From Lederbergia citrisecunda (GTDB taxonomy: Bacteria > Bacillota > Bacilli > Bacillales > Bacillaceae_C): 64,000 nt of DNA. Position numbers and translations under genes: made by a program. The stretch is from positions 1,437,001 to 1,501,000 of the forward strand of contig NZ_JAGYPJ010000001.1 in assembly GCF_018343695.1 (NCBI RefSeq), given 5' to 3'. Below, piece after piece: positions 26,328 to 36,515 of this stretch (position 1 is its first letter; every line of letters begins with the position of its first letter). The notes under the pieces were generated by a model that saw only the letters and a program-made list of their open reading frames with translations, was not told where the DNA came from and made no database searches.

Positions 26328-27593
26328 TTATTGTTTTAGTTCTTCTATTTGCTCGAAAAATCCAGGATACGAAATAGTAATAGCCTCGCTATTTTGTATA
26401 TGTGTTTCACCAGAAGCTAAGCAACTAGCAATTGCGAGCATCATACCGATCCTATGGTCTCCATGACTGCTCACTTCGGCGCCATGTAAACTAGACTTTC
26501 CATAAATTTTCATTCCATCTTCCGTGGCTTCAATATTAGCTCCAAGCTTTTTTAATTCCTCAACAACGGTATCAATTCTGTTCGTTTCTTTTACTTTAAG
26601 TTCCGCAGCATCTTTAATAACGGTTACTCCTTCAGCTTGTGTAGCTGCAAGGGCAAGGATTGGAATCTCATCAATCAGCCTTGGAATAATATCACCGCTA
26701 ATTTCGACGCCTTTTAAATTGGAATAACGAACTGTAATATCTGCATACGGCTCCATCACTTCATCATGTACATTATGAATCGTGATATCGGCTCCCATAT
26801 TCGTTAGTATATCCAAAATTCCCGTTCTAGTAGGATTAATTCCAACATTTTTAATCGTTATTTCACTTTCGGGAATAATCGAGCCCGCTATAAGAAAGAA
26901 GGCAGCTGAAGAAATATCACCAGGAACATTAATAGATGCTCCTTTAAGTGTTTGTTTTCCTTGAATCGTTTTTTTCAAACCATCCGTTTGTACGGAACCG
27001 CCAAATTCTTGAAGCATACGTTCTGTATGGTCGCGAGAAGCTTCAGGTTCTGTGACAGATGTATTTCCATCAGTAAATAAACCTGCCAATAGAATGGCGG
27101 ATTTTACTTGTGCGCTAGCAACAGGTGAAGTGTAATCCATCCCTTCCAGTCCACCGCCACGGACTGATAAAGGTGTAAATTTTCCTTCTTCACGTCCATC
27201 GATTTTTGCACCCATATTCTTTAATGGAATCGTTACTCGACCCATTGGTCTTTTTGCAATCGATTCATCACCAATTACAGTAGTATGGAATGGAAGACTC
27301 GATAAAATTCCTAACATTAGACGAATGGTCGTCCCCGAATTCCCAACATCCAATACTTGATTAGGTTCTTTTAATCCTTCTAAGCCCTTGCCATCAATTT
27401 CAACATGATCCCCTTCAAGATGAATCTTTACTCCGAGCTTCCTAAAACAATCAATCGTACTAAGACAATCGTCACCTGTTAAAAGTCCGTCAATCACGGT
27501 CTTTCCATGAGCGATTGAGCCTAGCATTACCGCTCGATGGGAAATCGATTTATCTCCCGGGACCTTCATAGTCCCTTTTAACCTTATGCTCAA
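26328..27593 (-). CDS. aroA: 3-phosphoshikimate 1-carboxyvinyltransferase (EPSP synthase)
   Basis: Joins shikimate-3-phosphate and phosphoenolpyruvate, the sixth step to chorismate. Blocks are [30 protein letters not shown] and [11 protein letters not shown], with [14 protein letters not shown] near the end. B. subtilis calls it aroE. I chose a TTG start: GGAG lies 8 nt upstream and the GTG three codons earlier overlaps it. It is the last gene of the T-box-led operon aroC-hisC-tyrA-aroA. The residues around the active site (GNSGTTIR) look like the class II, more glyphosate-tolerant type, which is inference. Confidence 0.96.
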   Translation of the reverse strand: MSIRLKGTMKVPGDKSISHRAVMLGSIAHGKTVIDGLLTGDDCLSTIDCFRKLGVKIHLEGDHVEIDGKGLEGLKEPNQVLDVGNSGTTIRLMLGILSSLPFHTTVIGDESIAKRPMGRVTIPLKNMGAKIDGREEGKFTPLSVRGGGLEGMDYTSPVASAQVKSAILLAGLFTDGNTSVTEPEASRDHTERMLQEFGGSVQTDGLKKTIQGKQTLKGASINVPGDISSAAFFLIAGSIIPESEITIKNVGINPTRTGILDILTNMGADITIHNVHDEVMEPYADITVRYSNLKGVEISGDIIPRLIDEIPILALAATQAEGVTVIKDAAELKVKETNRIDTVVEELKKLGANIEATEDGMKIYGKSSLHGAEVSSHGDHRIGMMLAIASCLASGETHIQNSEAITISYPGFFEQIEELKQ

Positions 27594-27605
27594 TGTGTTC
27601 ACTCC

Positions 27606-28712
27606 TTACATACTTATATATGTTTCATACCCTCTGTTTTCTAAACTAGTTTTAGCCCTTTCAAGATCTTTTTCCGTTTGAAAACTAATTCTAAGAACGC
27701 CGTAAACATCTTCACGAGCCTCAATAATTCTAATATTCGTAATGCTAATATTTTCTTGAGCTAATAGCGTCGTAACATCTGAGATAACACCTGGTTTATC
27801 AAGTACATCAACGTATAAATCATAGAATGCGGTAATCGCGCCTTTCGCTCGAACTGGTAACGAATCACGGTATTTTTTTGCCCCATCAAAATAGTTGTAC
27901 AGTTCTTCACTGTCTCCATTTTCAACCAAGTGCCTTACGTCATTCATTTCAGTCATCCACTGATCTATAAGTCCGAGTAGTATAGGTTGATTATGCTTGA
28001 CGATGTCACGCCACATTTCAGGACTAGAAGAAGCAATTCGAGTAATATCACGGAATCCGCCTGCTGCAAGATATTTCACGTGTTCATTTTTGGACGAATG
28101 ATTTTCCACTTGTCGCACCAAGCTTGCTGCAACTATATGTGGGAAATGACTGACGACTCCTGTAACTAAATCATGTTCTTTCGGATCCATAATAATAAAA
28201 TGTGCATTTGTTCCTTTTAACCAAGTTTTAAGAATGTCAATTTTTCCATTAGTGGCATTTTTGGATGGGGTTAATACGTAGAACGCATTTTCAAATAAAT
28301 GTGCTCGTGCACTCCCTGGTCCTACTTTATGAGATCCCGCCATAGGGTGCCCACCAATAAAGGGGATGCCATTATTAAAGTACTTTTCCGCTTTTTCCAT
28401 AATCCGACTCTTAGTGCTGCCTACGTCTGTAATTATGACGTCTTCTTTTAATGAAAGATGAGCAAGTTGTTCAAGAAATAGCTCTGCTTTTTCTACAGGG
28501 CAGGCTAAAATAATTAGGTCAGCTCTAACAGCTTCTTCCTCGAAATGTTCCGTACAGTCATCAATAATATTTAATTTTTTTGCAAGGTGGCAATTATCTA
28601 GTTTTACATCATAGCCAACGATATGGACAGGATGTTCTTTTTTTATTGCTAGGGCGACTGATCCCCCAATCAGTCCGACCCCAACCAATAATATACGTTT
28701 TAAATCTTCCAT
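27606..28712 (-). CDS. tyrA: Prephenate dehydrogenase with ACT domain
   Basis: Oxidative decarboxylation of prephenate to 4-hydroxyphenylpyruvate, the committed tyrosine step. The NAD-binding Rossmann loop is VGVGLIGGSVALAIKK at residues about 10-25; FIGGHPMAGSHKVG is the catalytic His region. An ACT regulatory domain occupies residues about 298-368 (VDVLDKPGVISDVTTLL), which implies tyrosine feedback. It lies between hisC and aroA, 12 to 21 nt from each. Confidence 0.96.
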   Translation of the reverse strand: MEDLKRILLVGVGLIGGSVALAIKKEHPVHIVGYDVKLDNCHLAKKLNIIDDCTEHFEEEAVRADLIILACPVEKAELFLEQLAHLSLKEDVIITDVGSTKSRIMEKAEKYFNNGIPFIGGHPMAGSHKVGPGSARAHLFENAFYVLTPSKNATNGKIDILKTWLKGTNAHFIIMDPKEHDLVTGVVSHFPHIVAASLVRQVENHSSKNEHVKYLAAGGFRDITRIASSSPEMWRDIVKHNQPILLGLIDQWMTEMNDVRHLVENGDSEELYNYFDGAKKYRDSLPVRAKGAITAFYDLYVDVLDKPGVISDVTTLLAQENISITNIRIIEAREDVYGVLRISFQTEKDLERAKTSLENRGYETYISM

Positions 28713-28733
28713 TTTTACACAGCCTATTCTTTC

Positions 28734-29813
28734 CTAAAGTTTAACTGTTACAATTTCTGCAAGGATCTTCATTAATTCTTCGTTTTCATCTTCTTTCCCT
28801 ACCGTAATGCGTACACCATTTGGAAACGCGCGAACAATCCAGCCTTTTTCCAACAAGCTTTGAAATATTTCGTCACTTGATAGTCCTGGAATGTTGATAA
28901 AAACAAAATTTCCTTGGGATGGGTAATAAGAAATTTGATGTTTATCGAAAAATTGGTAATATTTTTCTAATTCTTTTGCGTTTGCAGCGATTGTTTTTTC
29001 AACGAATTCTATGTCTTCTAATGCAGTAATGGCAGCAGTTTGTGCGAGAGCCGAAGTATTAAATGGCAGTCTTGCTACTTCCAATTGTTTAATTAGAGTA
29101 GGTGCACCTATTCCATAACCAATCCGGAATCCTGCAAGTCCGAATGCTTTTGAAAAAGTGCGCATGATTAAAAGATTTTCATATTTATTTAAAAGTGGAA
29201 TTGTTTTTGGATAGTCCTCAATCGTCGCATATTCGAAATATGCTTCGTCCAAAACGACAAGTACATGACTTGGAACTTTGCTAAGAAATTCTTCTAACTC
29301 TGATTGATTAACATAAGTACCTGTTGGATTGTTTGGGTTGCAAATCCAGACGATATTCGTTTTGTCATCTATTTGTCTCGCCATTTCTTCTAAATCATGA
29401 CGGCCATCTTTTAATGGAACTTCTCGTAATTCAGCATTTTCAATAATCGCATGATGGCGATATTGTGGGAATGTTTCTTTTGCCATCACAGTGTTTGTAT
29501 CGGGTGATAACATAGCTCTAATTAACATTTGAATTAGTTCATCAAGACCACTGGAAAAGATAAGCTGGTCACCATTAACCCCAAGGTGGGTTGCAACTTT
29601 TTCCCTTAATTCTGTTGTTCCTCCATCAGGGTAAATTGCAAAACTTGGAATTTTTGTCGAAATGGCCTCCAGAACATTTGGTGAACATCCGTATGGATTT
29701 TCGTTGGAAGCAAGCTTTACAATTTTATCCAATTGGTACTCTCTTTTTACTTCTTCTGTCGTTTTCCCAGGGATGTACGGTTTTAATGATAAAAGCTGTT
29801 GTTTCACTTGCAT
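28734..29813 (-). CDS. hisC: Histidinol-phosphate/aromatic aminotransferase
   Basis: A PLP-dependent class I/II aminotransferase of 359 residues. The PLP lysine is in RTFSKAFGLAGFRIGYG and the phosphate-binding SNENPYGCSP is at the N-terminus. In B. subtilis HisC serves histidine synthesis and also transaminates the aromatic keto acids; its position between aroC and tyrA supports the dual role here. It begins 15 nt after the aroC stop. No other his gene is in the window. Confidence 0.95.
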   Translation of the reverse strand: MQVKQQLLSLKPYIPGKTTEEVKREYQLDKIVKLASNENPYGCSPNVLEAISTKIPSFAIYPDGGTTELREKVATHLGVNGDQLIFSSGLDELIQMLIRAMLSPDTNTVMAKETFPQYRHHAIIENAELREVPLKDGRHDLEEMARQIDDKTNIVWICNPNNPTGTYVNQSELEEFLSKVPSHVLVVLDEAYFEYATIEDYPKTIPLLNKYENLLIMRTFSKAFGLAGFRIGYGIGAPTLIKQLEVARLPFNTSALAQTAAITALEDIEFVEKTIAANAKELEKYYQFFDKHQISYYPSQGNFVFINIPGLSSDEIFQSLLEKGWIVRAFPNGVRITVGKEDENEELMKILAEIVTVKL

Positions 29814-29828
29814 GGCCTTCCCACCCTT

Positions 29829-31001
29829 TTAAAAGTTATTTGAATATTGTTTATATCTTTCGATATTTTCTTTAATAGCAGAGATGCGATCTTGCCCAAA
29901 CTCCTCTAATAGTGCTACTGCAAGCTCCCAGGCAACGACGGACTCTGCAACAACACTAGCTGCAGGAACTGCACAACTATCGGAGCGCTCAATGCTAGCT
30001 TTGAAAGGCTCCTTCGTATCAATGTCTACACTTTCTAATGGTTTATACAATGTAGGAATTGGCTTCATCACACCTCTTATGACTATCGGCATTCCAGTCG
30101 TCATTCCACCCTCAAAACCACCAGCATTATTCGTTCTTCTCGTATATCCATTTTCCTCATCCCATTGAATTTCATCATGCACCTGACTTCCTGGACGATG
30201 TGCAGCTTCAAAACCGATTCCGATTTCAACACCTTTAAATGCGTTGATGCTCATAACCGCTGCCGCAAGTTTTGCTTCAAGCTTACGATCATATTGGACA
30301 TAACTACCGACTCCAATTGGCATCCCTTCCACGATGACTTCTACAATTCCTCCGATGGAATCACCATTCGTTTTCGCATCATCAATCGCTCTCATCATTT
30401 TTTCGCTTGCTTCTGGATCAAGGCATCGAACTGGTGACTCTTCTGTAATTTTTTGCAATTCCTCGATTGAGCTATATTGAATATTTTGGGCTTTCACGCC
30501 ACCGATTTCCATAACATGTCCGCCGACTTTTACCCCAAGTTCGGACAGAATCGTTTTAGCTACTGCACCAGCTGCAACACGGACCGTCGTTTCTCTCGCA
30601 GATGAACGTTCAAGAACATTCCTCATGTCTCGATGTCCATATTTGATCGCACCGTTTAAATCTGCGTGACCTGGTCTTGGTCTCGTAATTTTTCTTTTTA
30701 CTTCTTCCTGTTCTTCTGCACTGATTGGAGCAGCACCCATTATTTTTTGCCAATGTTTAAAATCATTATTTTGTACAACTAACGCAATCGGAGCACCAAT
30801 CGAAACACCATGGCGAACTCCACTTAAAATTTGAACTTCATCCTTTTCGATCTGCATCCTCCTGCCGCGGCCATATCCTTTCTGTCTTCTTTGCAATTCA
30901 TAATTGATCATCTCCGCTGTCAATTCTAATCCAGCTGGCACACCTTCTAATATAGTAGTTAGCTGTGGGCCATGTGACTCCCCTGCTGTTAAGTATCTCA
31001 T
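29829..31001 (-). CDS. aroC: Chorismate synthase
   Basis: Makes chorismate from EPSP with reduced FMN. The 390-residue length equals that of the B. subtilis enzyme (AroF there). Blocks are [43 protein letters not shown] and [15 protein letters not shown]. The start is the methionine of [16 protein letters not shown] lies 8 nt upstream, and codons further upstream run into a dispersed repeat. It is the first gene of the T-box-controlled operon. Confidence 0.97.
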   Translation of the reverse strand: MRYLTAGESHGPQLTTILEGVPAGLELTAEMINYELQRRQKGYGRGRRMQIEKDEVQILSGVRHGVSIGAPIALVVQNNDFKHWQKIMGAAPISAEEQEEVKRKITRPRPGHADLNGAIKYGHRDMRNVLERSSARETTVRVAAGAVAKTILSELGVKVGGHVMEIGGVKAQNIQYSSIEELQKITEESPVRCLDPEASEKMMRAIDDAKTNGDSIGGIVEVIVEGMPIGVGSYVQYDRKLEAKLAAAVMSINAFKGVEIGIGFEAAHRPGSQVHDEIQWDEENGYTRRTNNAGGFEGGMTTGMPIVIRGVMKPIPTLYKPLESVDIDTKEPFKASIERSDSCAVPAASVVAESVVAWELAVALLEEFGQDRISAIKENIERYKQYSNNF

Positions 31002-31064
31002 TTTTATTTCCTCCCATTTTTTTGATATTGGCTTTATTAAAATCATTGTTGTGCTTGCCACTAA

Positions 31065-31194
31065 GTTGATTGAAGCGGAATGCGCGAGACTCCTGCGAGA
31101 AAAACGGTTAACGAGAGACCTCACAAGGAGCCTTAAGCGCCGAGGAGGCTCACGATCCGCCCGCGGAAAGCGAGCGCGTGGAGCGCAAATCAAC
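31065..31194. repeat. 130-bp dispersed Bacillaceae-type palindromic repeat
   Basis: Bounded by GTTGATT and AATCAAC, G+C-rich in an A+T-rich context, with internal blocks GCGAGACTCCTGCG and GAGGAGGCTCACGATCCG. I recognise the pattern as a dispersed intergenic repeat seen in many Bacillaceae genomes. It is inserted between the T-box terminator and aroC, so it is transcribed as part of the operon leader. Related copies in this window are at 54586-54691 and 49503-49570. Confidence 0.8.
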
Positions 31195-31224
31195 ATAGAA
31201 GTTTTAACAGAGCCTTGATAAATA

Positions 31225-31478
31225 CAAAAACGCCCCTGCAAAATGCAGGGACGTTATTAATCGCGGTACCACCCTAATTGCGGATTAAAATCCGCCTCTC
31301 TTGATTGATAACGGTTATAACCGTCTTTTTTTACTAATTTGGAAACCCAAATATTCAAAAAAGAAGCTCGAGGGAGTAATTCATCTTCACGATTGTACTG
31401 ATTCGCACCATCCATCAGTTCTCTGACACTACAGATTCATGAACACTACTGTGCCCTGTCTTTGCTTTTTGTTTCGTA
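31225..31478 (-). promoter_or_regulatory. T-box leader (probably tyrosine) of the aroC-hisC-tyrA-aroA operon
   Basis: The T-box sequence AGGGTGGTACCGCG reads on the minus strand at 31275-31262. Downstream is a terminator hairpin at 31230-31254 (ACGTCCCTGC/GCAGGGGCGT plus U run), and upstream are stem II/III hairpins, including a palindrome at 31280-31295 (GCGGATT/AATCCGC). The stem I region has GGTGCGAA loops. In the candidate specifier loop (GATGAATTACTCC) the codon TAC at 31378-31376 (Tyr) fits the operon; TTA and ATT are the alternatives by a shift of one or two. Uncharged tRNA would prevent termination. Confidence 0.88.
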
Positions 31479-32030
31479 TTATTTAAATTCAATTTTTATC
31501 ACATGAATGGGTTCTTGTAAAGTCATATTTTGTTTTTTTCGAAAAGAAAAATGGAAAAGTCTTGCTTAACTAGATACAGGCCTATACGAAATGGCGGTTT
31601 TAAGTATTGTTCTTTTTTGATTCATTACTTGTGATAAAAGGAAACATGCAGTGCGAAGAAAAACGCTTGAATCAGTACAGAAAAACAAATGGTTTTATGA
31701 CAAATAAATCGCTCTTTGACTTTTTGGCAGCTCGTTTTTAACTTCAAGGGGCTTTCGCTTACATCCTGCAAGGCTAATCGAAGTTGACTTATCGCAGAAA
31801 AAAAACAAGAAGTAAACAAGTTGACTGCTGTTTGTGTTCGGCAGTAAAAATCATTATTAATAAAAAAATGTAAAAAACTTATTGCATAATAAAACTTACC
31901 TATAACATTTTTCCCATCCAAATCATAGAGTGTAATATATCAATTGTATGCTAATATTAAATTAAATGTGACAGGATGACGAAAAGTTTTGCTAAATAAA
32001 TAAAAAGCACAAAAACTTTTCAATAGCCTA
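31479..32030. other. Divergent intergenic region without a supported gene
   Basis: About 550 nt between the T-box promoter area and the DAHP synthase promoter. A minus-strand frame exists (31625-31921) but has no ribosome binding site or recognisable product. The block GACTTTTTGGCAGC..CATCCTGCAAGG might be an old, degenerate copy of the dispersed repeat; I am not sure. Confidence 0.4.
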
Positions 32031-32059
32031 TTGACAATTATAATATATGCGTCTATCGT
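32031..32059 (+). promoter_or_regulatory. Probable promoter of the DAHP synthase gene
   Basis: TTGACA at 32031-32036, 17-nt spacer, TATCGT at 32054-32059. The -35 is perfect, the -10 weak (four of six). It leaves a leader of about 100 nt. Confidence 0.6.
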
Positions 32060-32166
32060 ATTGAGTTATCAACCAAAATATTTTCATACACGCTTTACAG
32101 CGTTGAAGTCTTAAAGTGAAGATGTTACTATCTCTTTGGACAGAAAAACATAAGGAGGGCTTATCG

Positions 32167-33252
32167 TTGTCAGAACTAGAAGTGTTACGTTCGAAAATTG
32201 AAAAAACAACCTTGCAAATTTTAGAATTGTTAAATGAGCGAGGCAAAATTGCACAAGAAATCGGTAAATTAAAAGAAATGCAGGGCGTAAAACGATACGA
32301 TCCAGTACAGGAGCGTAAATTGTTTGATCTCATTGCTGAGCATAACGAAGGCCCATTTGAAACTTCAACCGTTCAGCATATTTTCAAACAAATATTTAAA
32401 GCAAGTCTTGAGCTTCAAGAAGATGATAATAGTAAAGCGTTACTTGTTTCTAGAAAGAAAAAACCTGAAGATACGGTTGTGTCGGTATTAGGCACTGAAA
32501 TCGGTAATGGTACTCAACATTTCATTATGGGACCATGTGCTGTAGAAAGCTATGATCAAGTAAAACTTGTCGCACAAGCAATGAAGAAACAAGGCTTAAA
32601 ATTAATGCGTGGTGGTGCATATAAGCCAAGAACATCCCCATACGACTTCCAAGGTCTTGGATTAGAAGGATTAAAAATTTTAAGACAGGTTGCGGATGAA
32701 GAAGGATTGGCTATCATTAGTGAAATTTTAAATCCAAATGACATGGAAACGGCTTTAGATTACGTAGATGTCATTCAAATTGGTGCCCGCAACATGCAAA
32801 ACTTTGAACTTTTGAAAGTTGCAGGTTCTGTTAGAAAGCCAATCTTATTAAAGCGTGGCTTATCCGCTACAATTGATGAATTTAAATATGCAGCTGAATA
32901 CATTCTTGCACAAGGAAACGATCAAATTATCCTTTGTGAACGCGGAATTAGAACATATGAAAAAGCTACAAGAAACACGCTAGATATCTCTGCTGTTCCA
33001 ATTTTGAAGAAAGAAACTCACCTTCCGGTTGTAGTTGACGTAACTCATTCTACTGGACGTAAAGACTTGCTTCTCCCAACGGCTAAAGCAGCATTGGCGA
33101 TTGGAGCAGATGCCGTAATGGCGGAAGTTCATCCAGATCCAGCAGTTGCTCTTTCTGATTCAGCGCAACAAATGAATATCCCTGAATTCAACAAATTCAT
33201 GGAAGAAGCAAGAGCATTCGCAAATCTTGTACAGAAAACTCCTATTAGTTAA
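32167..33252 (+). CDS. aroG: Bifunctional chorismate mutase / DAHP synthase
   Basis: Residues 1-85 form an AroQ-type chorismate mutase ([20 protein letters not shown]). The rest is a type I-beta 3-deoxy-7-phosphoheptulonate synthase ([49 protein letters not shown]). It catalyses the first step of the shikimate pathway and also conversion of chorismate to prephenate; the mutase part mediates feedback in B. subtilis, where the gene is called aroA. The start is TTG with AAGGAGGG 7 nt upstream, giving 361 residues against 358. The gene is divergent from the aroC operon. Confidence 0.96.
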   Translation: MSELEVLRSKIEKTTLQILELLNERGKIAQEIGKLKEMQGVKRYDPVQERKLFDLIAEHNEGPFETSTVQHIFKQIFKASLELQEDDNSKALLVSRKKKPEDTVVSVLGTEIGNGTQHFIMGPCAVESYDQVKLVAQAMKKQGLKLMRGGAYKPRTSPYDFQGLGLEGLKILRQVADEEGLAIISEILNPNDMETALDYVDVIQIGARNMQNFELLKVAGSVRKPILLKRGLSATIDEFKYAAEYILAQGNDQIILCERGIRTYEKATRNTLDISAVPILKKETHLPVVVDVTHSTGRKDLLLPTAKAALAIGADAVMAEVHPDPAVALSDSAQQMNIPEFNKFMEEARAFANLVQKTPIS

Positions 33253-33259
33253 TTAAAAT

Positions 33260-33303
33260 AAGCAGACCATTTTTCAATAATTTTGTGGAAAATGGTCTGC
33301 TTT
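33260..33303 (+). terminator. Terminator of the DAHP synthase gene
   Basis: AAGCAGACCATTTT and AAAATGGTCTGCTT form a 14-bp stem with a loop of about 12 nt and a TTTTTATT tail, 8 nt after the stop. Confidence 0.9.
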
Positions 33304-33398
33304 TTATTATTATGTAGGAGCTTCTTATTAAATCATGGAGGAAGGTTTTTGGAAAAGAATGTCGAATATATTAATATTCTTTATTTAGGAGAGGGAAA

Positions 33399-33938
33399 AT
33401 GAAAAATACTGCTTTGTTAATTATAGATGTTCAAAATGCCATGTTTGACGAATCTAATCCAATACACGAAGGTGAACAACTGCTTAATAATCTTAAGGAG
33501 TTAATAATACATGCCCGTACTTCTAACGTTCCTGTCCTTTTTGTTCAACATAATGATGAAGAATTTGTAACAGGAACTCATCCATGGGAAATTCATTCTT
33601 CCATTGCGCCACAAATAGGAGAAGTTGTAGTCCAAAAAAATACTCCAGATTCTTTTCATAAAACCGAACTCCATGAAATACTGAAGGCAAGACATATCCA
33701 AAATCTTATCATTGCTGGAAATCAGACCGAGTATTGTATAGATACAACCACACGCCGTGCAAGGAGTCTAGGCTATAAAGTCACTCTTGTAAGTGATGCA
33801 CACCGTACATGGAATACCGATGACTTAAGCGCCAAACAGATCATCGATCATCATAATAAAGTGTTAGCTAATGCATTTGCCTCTCTCAAGGAAACAAAGG
33901 AGATTCAATTTTCTGAGACTAGTAAAAATCATGCCTAA
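33399..33938 (+). CDS. Isochorismatase-fold cysteine hydrolase
   Basis: A 179-residue protein of the isochorismatase-like superfamily. The catalytic triad is visible: Asp in ALLIIDVQNAMFD, Lys in VQKNTPDSFH and Cys in GNQTEYCIDTTTRRA. Family members hydrolyse amides or isochorismate (nicotinamidase, N-carbamoylsarcosine amidase and others). The substrate here is unknown. Presence next to aromatic genes does not make it an isochorismatase, because the cis-peptide and substrate residues cannot be assigned by eye. It stands alone with its own AGGAGAGG site (TTTAGGAGAGGG). Confidence 0.85.
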   Translation: MKNTALLIIDVQNAMFDESNPIHEGEQLLNNLKELIIHARTSNVPVLFVQHNDEEFVTGTHPWEIHSSIAPQIGEVVVQKNTPDSFHKTELHEILKARHIQNLIIAGNQTEYCIDTTTRRARSLGYKVTLVSDAHRTWNTDDLSAKQIIDHHNKVLANAFASLKETKEIQFSETSKNHA

Positions 33939-33958
33939 CTGTTTAGCATTCTCCTGTT

Positions 33959-34889
33959 TTAATTAGCTTTATTTCTAATTCTATTATTTCGTTTTGACCA
34001 TTCTGAAATAATGATAATGGATGAAACGATAAAAACCGCTCCAATCATTTGTCCTGTGAATAATTTTTCTTGGTAGATTGTCATTCCGATAATTAGAGCT
34101 GAAAGAGGTTCAACCGTTGCTAAAATGGACGCGATACTGCTCTCAATCTTCTTAAGGCCATATGTGTAAAGCAAATAAGCAATAACAGTGGGAACTAGTC
34201 CAAGTCCTGCCATAAAAAACCAAGCTTCCGGTGGCAGAGACTTTGCCTTTTTCCAAAAAGGAAAAAATGGCAATAGCGTCAATGAAGATACAAAAAACGT
34301 ATAAAACGTAATGATGAAAGTATCATTTTCTTAATGCTATTTTCCCAAAAATAGTATAAAGCGCATAGCCCAAACCTGAAAAAAGTCCAATGATAAAACC
34401 TATAGTCGTCCAGTTCCCATCAAAGCCCTTTCCTGCAAGTGCAATAATTGCACATCCAACAATCGTTGTAAAAACAGCAATCACTTTTTTTGTCGTTAAT
34501 CTTTCCTTTAAAAATATTATAGAAAGTATAACTACAAACGCTGGTGCAGTATAGAGGAGCATGACAGCTAGAGAAATTGACATCATATTCATTGCTTTAA
34601 AATAAGCCCAGTTAAAAAAGACAATGCTGCATAGCCCCGTACCGATAAAATACCATATATGTCTGAATTGGATGGCTAGCTGCCGATTATTTCCCATAAA
34701 AATTACAATAGGAACTAGCCATAAACATGCAAAGACTACACGAATCGTAACGATTTCCATTTCTGTAAAGCCGTAAAAGGATAATTTTTTGACAAAAATG
34801 GCAATTGATCCCCATAAAAAGGCTGCGATAATAACCATTAATTGTGACAACAAGATCACCCTATTTAAAAGAGATGGCAAAAATGCCAC
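33959..34889 (-). pseudogene. EamA/DMT-family transporter, split by a frameshift
   Basis: Two adjoining minus-strand frames encode the halves of one ten-helix EamA transporter. The first (34323-34889) has five helices and stops after FGKIALRK. The second resumes in another frame with DTFIITFYTFFVSSLTLLPF and runs to 33959 with the remaining helices (GLVPTVIAYLLYTYGLKKIE is typical of the second EamA repeat). The shift lies at about 34317-34325 (AGAAAATGATACT). One extra T or two lost bases explains it. The start may be a TTG near 34850. It could be a true inactivation or a sequencing error. Confidence 0.8.
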
Positions 34890-34892
34890 CTC

Positions 34893-36404
34893 TTAAGATA
34901 GTTGATAAACTTTAGAGAATTTTTCTTCTAAGTATTTCGCTAAATATTTTGCACTTAGCCCTTCACCTGTAGCTTTTTTAATAATCTCTAATGGTTCCTT
35001 CGTTTTTCCATATTGATGTACATGTTCTGTGAGCCAGTTTTTAATAGGCAGAAGGTTTCCTTCTCTTAGTAACTCGTCATAATTTGGCAAATCCTTCAAC
35101 ATCGCATTTTTCAACTGTGCTGCATACATATAGCCTAATGCATAAGATGGAAAATACCCGAAGCTGCCTCCAGACCAATGAACGTCTTGCAATACTCCTT
35201 CTGCATCATTTGATGGTATGATGCCTAAATATTCTTCGTATTTATCGTTCCATACTTTTGGAAGCTCCTCCACTTTAATTTCATCGTTAAATAATCCTTT
35301 TTCAATTTCATAACGGATGATAATATGCAGAGCATAAGTTAAATCATCGGATTCGATACGAATCAATGATGGCTTTGCCTCATTGATTGCACGGTAAAAC
35401 TCGTCTATGGAAACTTGATTGAATTGACCATTCGCATATTCTTTTAATAATTCATAATTGCATTCCCAAAATGCACGATCACGAGCTAAAATGTTTTCGT
35501 AAAATAATGACTGTGATTCATGGATTCCCATTGACGTACCTTTACAAAGAGGTGTGCCAATTAATTCTTTAGAAATATTTTGTTCATACAATGCATGTCC
35601 GCCTTCATGAATCGTTCCAAATATCGCCATCCGGAAATCTTGTTCATCATATCGTGTAGTGACACGGACGTCCCCAGGATTTAATCCGGTTGCAAACGGG
35701 TGGACGGTTTCATCTATTCTACCGGAGTTAAAATCATATCCCATTTGTTCCAATATTTTCACACTAAACTCTTTTTGCTTTTCTTTAGGAAACTTATGAA
35801 AAAGAAAGTCAGTTTTCGGTTTATTATCAGAATTCGTAATTTTCTTTACTAATGGAACAATGACATCTCGTAATTCTCCAAACACTTTGTCAATGATATC
35901 TACTGTTACACCAGGTTCATACATATCTAGTAAAGTATTATATTTATTTCCGCTGTAACCCCAATATTCAATAAATTTTTTATTAAAAGCAACTAGTTTT
36001 TCAAGGTATGGTTTAAACATTTCAAAATCAGATGCTTCCCTTGCTTGTTCCCATACATGTTCAGCATTTGATTGAAGTACGACATATTCTTCGTATTCGT
36101 TAGCAGGTATTTTTTTGTTTTTTTCATATTGTTTCTTACAATCTTTAAGAGTTAATTTTCCAATTCCGGTTAGTTCATCATACTTACTTGATAAGCTTGC
36201 TATGTATGCGGCCATTTCTTCCGAAGTAGACATTTGAAAATGCTCTGACGCAAGCATACCGATGACTTGGGATCGTTGTTCGACTCCATTTTTTGGTGCA
36301 CCGGTTCTTAAATCCCAATACATTAACCCAAGAGCCTCTTCATATGCCTGCATTTTTTTCACGTATTGCAGGAATTCTTTTTCGATTTCTAACATTTCCG
36401 GCAT
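34893..36404 (-). CDS. ypwA: Carboxypeptidase Taq, metallopeptidase M32
   Basis: A 503-residue cytosolic zinc carboxypeptidase. The metal site is HEGGHALYE (HExxH) with GIHESQSLFYEN giving the third ligand downstream; the family DVRVTTRYDEQDF and FGYFPSYALGYMYAAQ motifs are present. YpwA releases C-terminal residues from peptides up to about 400 residues long. GGAGG lies 8 nt before the ATG. The neighbour downstream is the frameshifted EamA gene, 3 nt from its longest frame. Confidence 0.95.
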   Translation of the reverse strand: MPEMLEIEKEFLQYVKKMQAYEEALGLMYWDLRTGAPKNGVEQRSQVIGMLASEHFQMSTSEEMAAYIASLSSKYDELTGIGKLTLKDCKKQYEKNKKIPANEYEEYVVLQSNAEHVWEQAREASDFEMFKPYLEKLVAFNKKFIEYWGYSGNKYNTLLDMYEPGVTVDIIDKVFGELRDVIVPLVKKITNSDNKPKTDFLFHKFPKEKQKEFSVKILEQMGYDFNSGRIDETVHPFATGLNPGDVRVTTRYDEQDFRMAIFGTIHEGGHALYEQNISKELIGTPLCKGTSMGIHESQSLFYENILARDRAFWECNYELLKEYANGQFNQVSIDEFYRAINEAKPSLIRIESDDLTYALHIIIRYEIEKGLFNDEIKVEELPKVWNDKYEEYLGIIPSNDAEGVLQDVHWSGGSFGYFPSYALGYMYAAQLKNAMLKDLPNYDELLREGNLLPIKNWLTEHVHQYGKTKEPLEIIKKATGEGLSAKYLAKYLEEKFSKVYQLS

Positions 36405-36480
36405 ATTATTTGCCTCCTTTTTCTCTTATACTTCTTTATATTAACATAATGACTTCAACAGAAAAAAGAAGGATAAATGA

Positions 36481-36515
36481 AAAACGCAAGTGCTAATTAA
36501 AAGCACTTGTGTTTT
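36481..36515. terminator. Bidirectional terminator
   Basis: AAAACGCAAGTGCT and AGCACTTGTGTTTT form a 14-bp stem (one G-U) with A and T runs on both flanks. It touches the stop of the 60-residue protein gene and faces away from ypwA. Confidence 0.85.

Noticed and set aside
30904-31218. A 104-codon plus-strand frame over the aroC start
   Set aside because: It is antisense to aroC and runs through the dispersed repeat; no ribosome binding site.
31625-31921. A 98-codon minus-strand frame between aroC leader and DAHP synthase
   Set aside because: It starts with TTG without a ribosome binding site, and its residue composition (many Phe, Cys, His) looks like A/T-rich noise.
33399-33938. Naming the hydrolase an isochorismatase because of the nearby aromatic genes
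   Set aside because: The fold is shared by nicotinamidases and other amidases, and no siderophore or menaquinone genes are adjacent.
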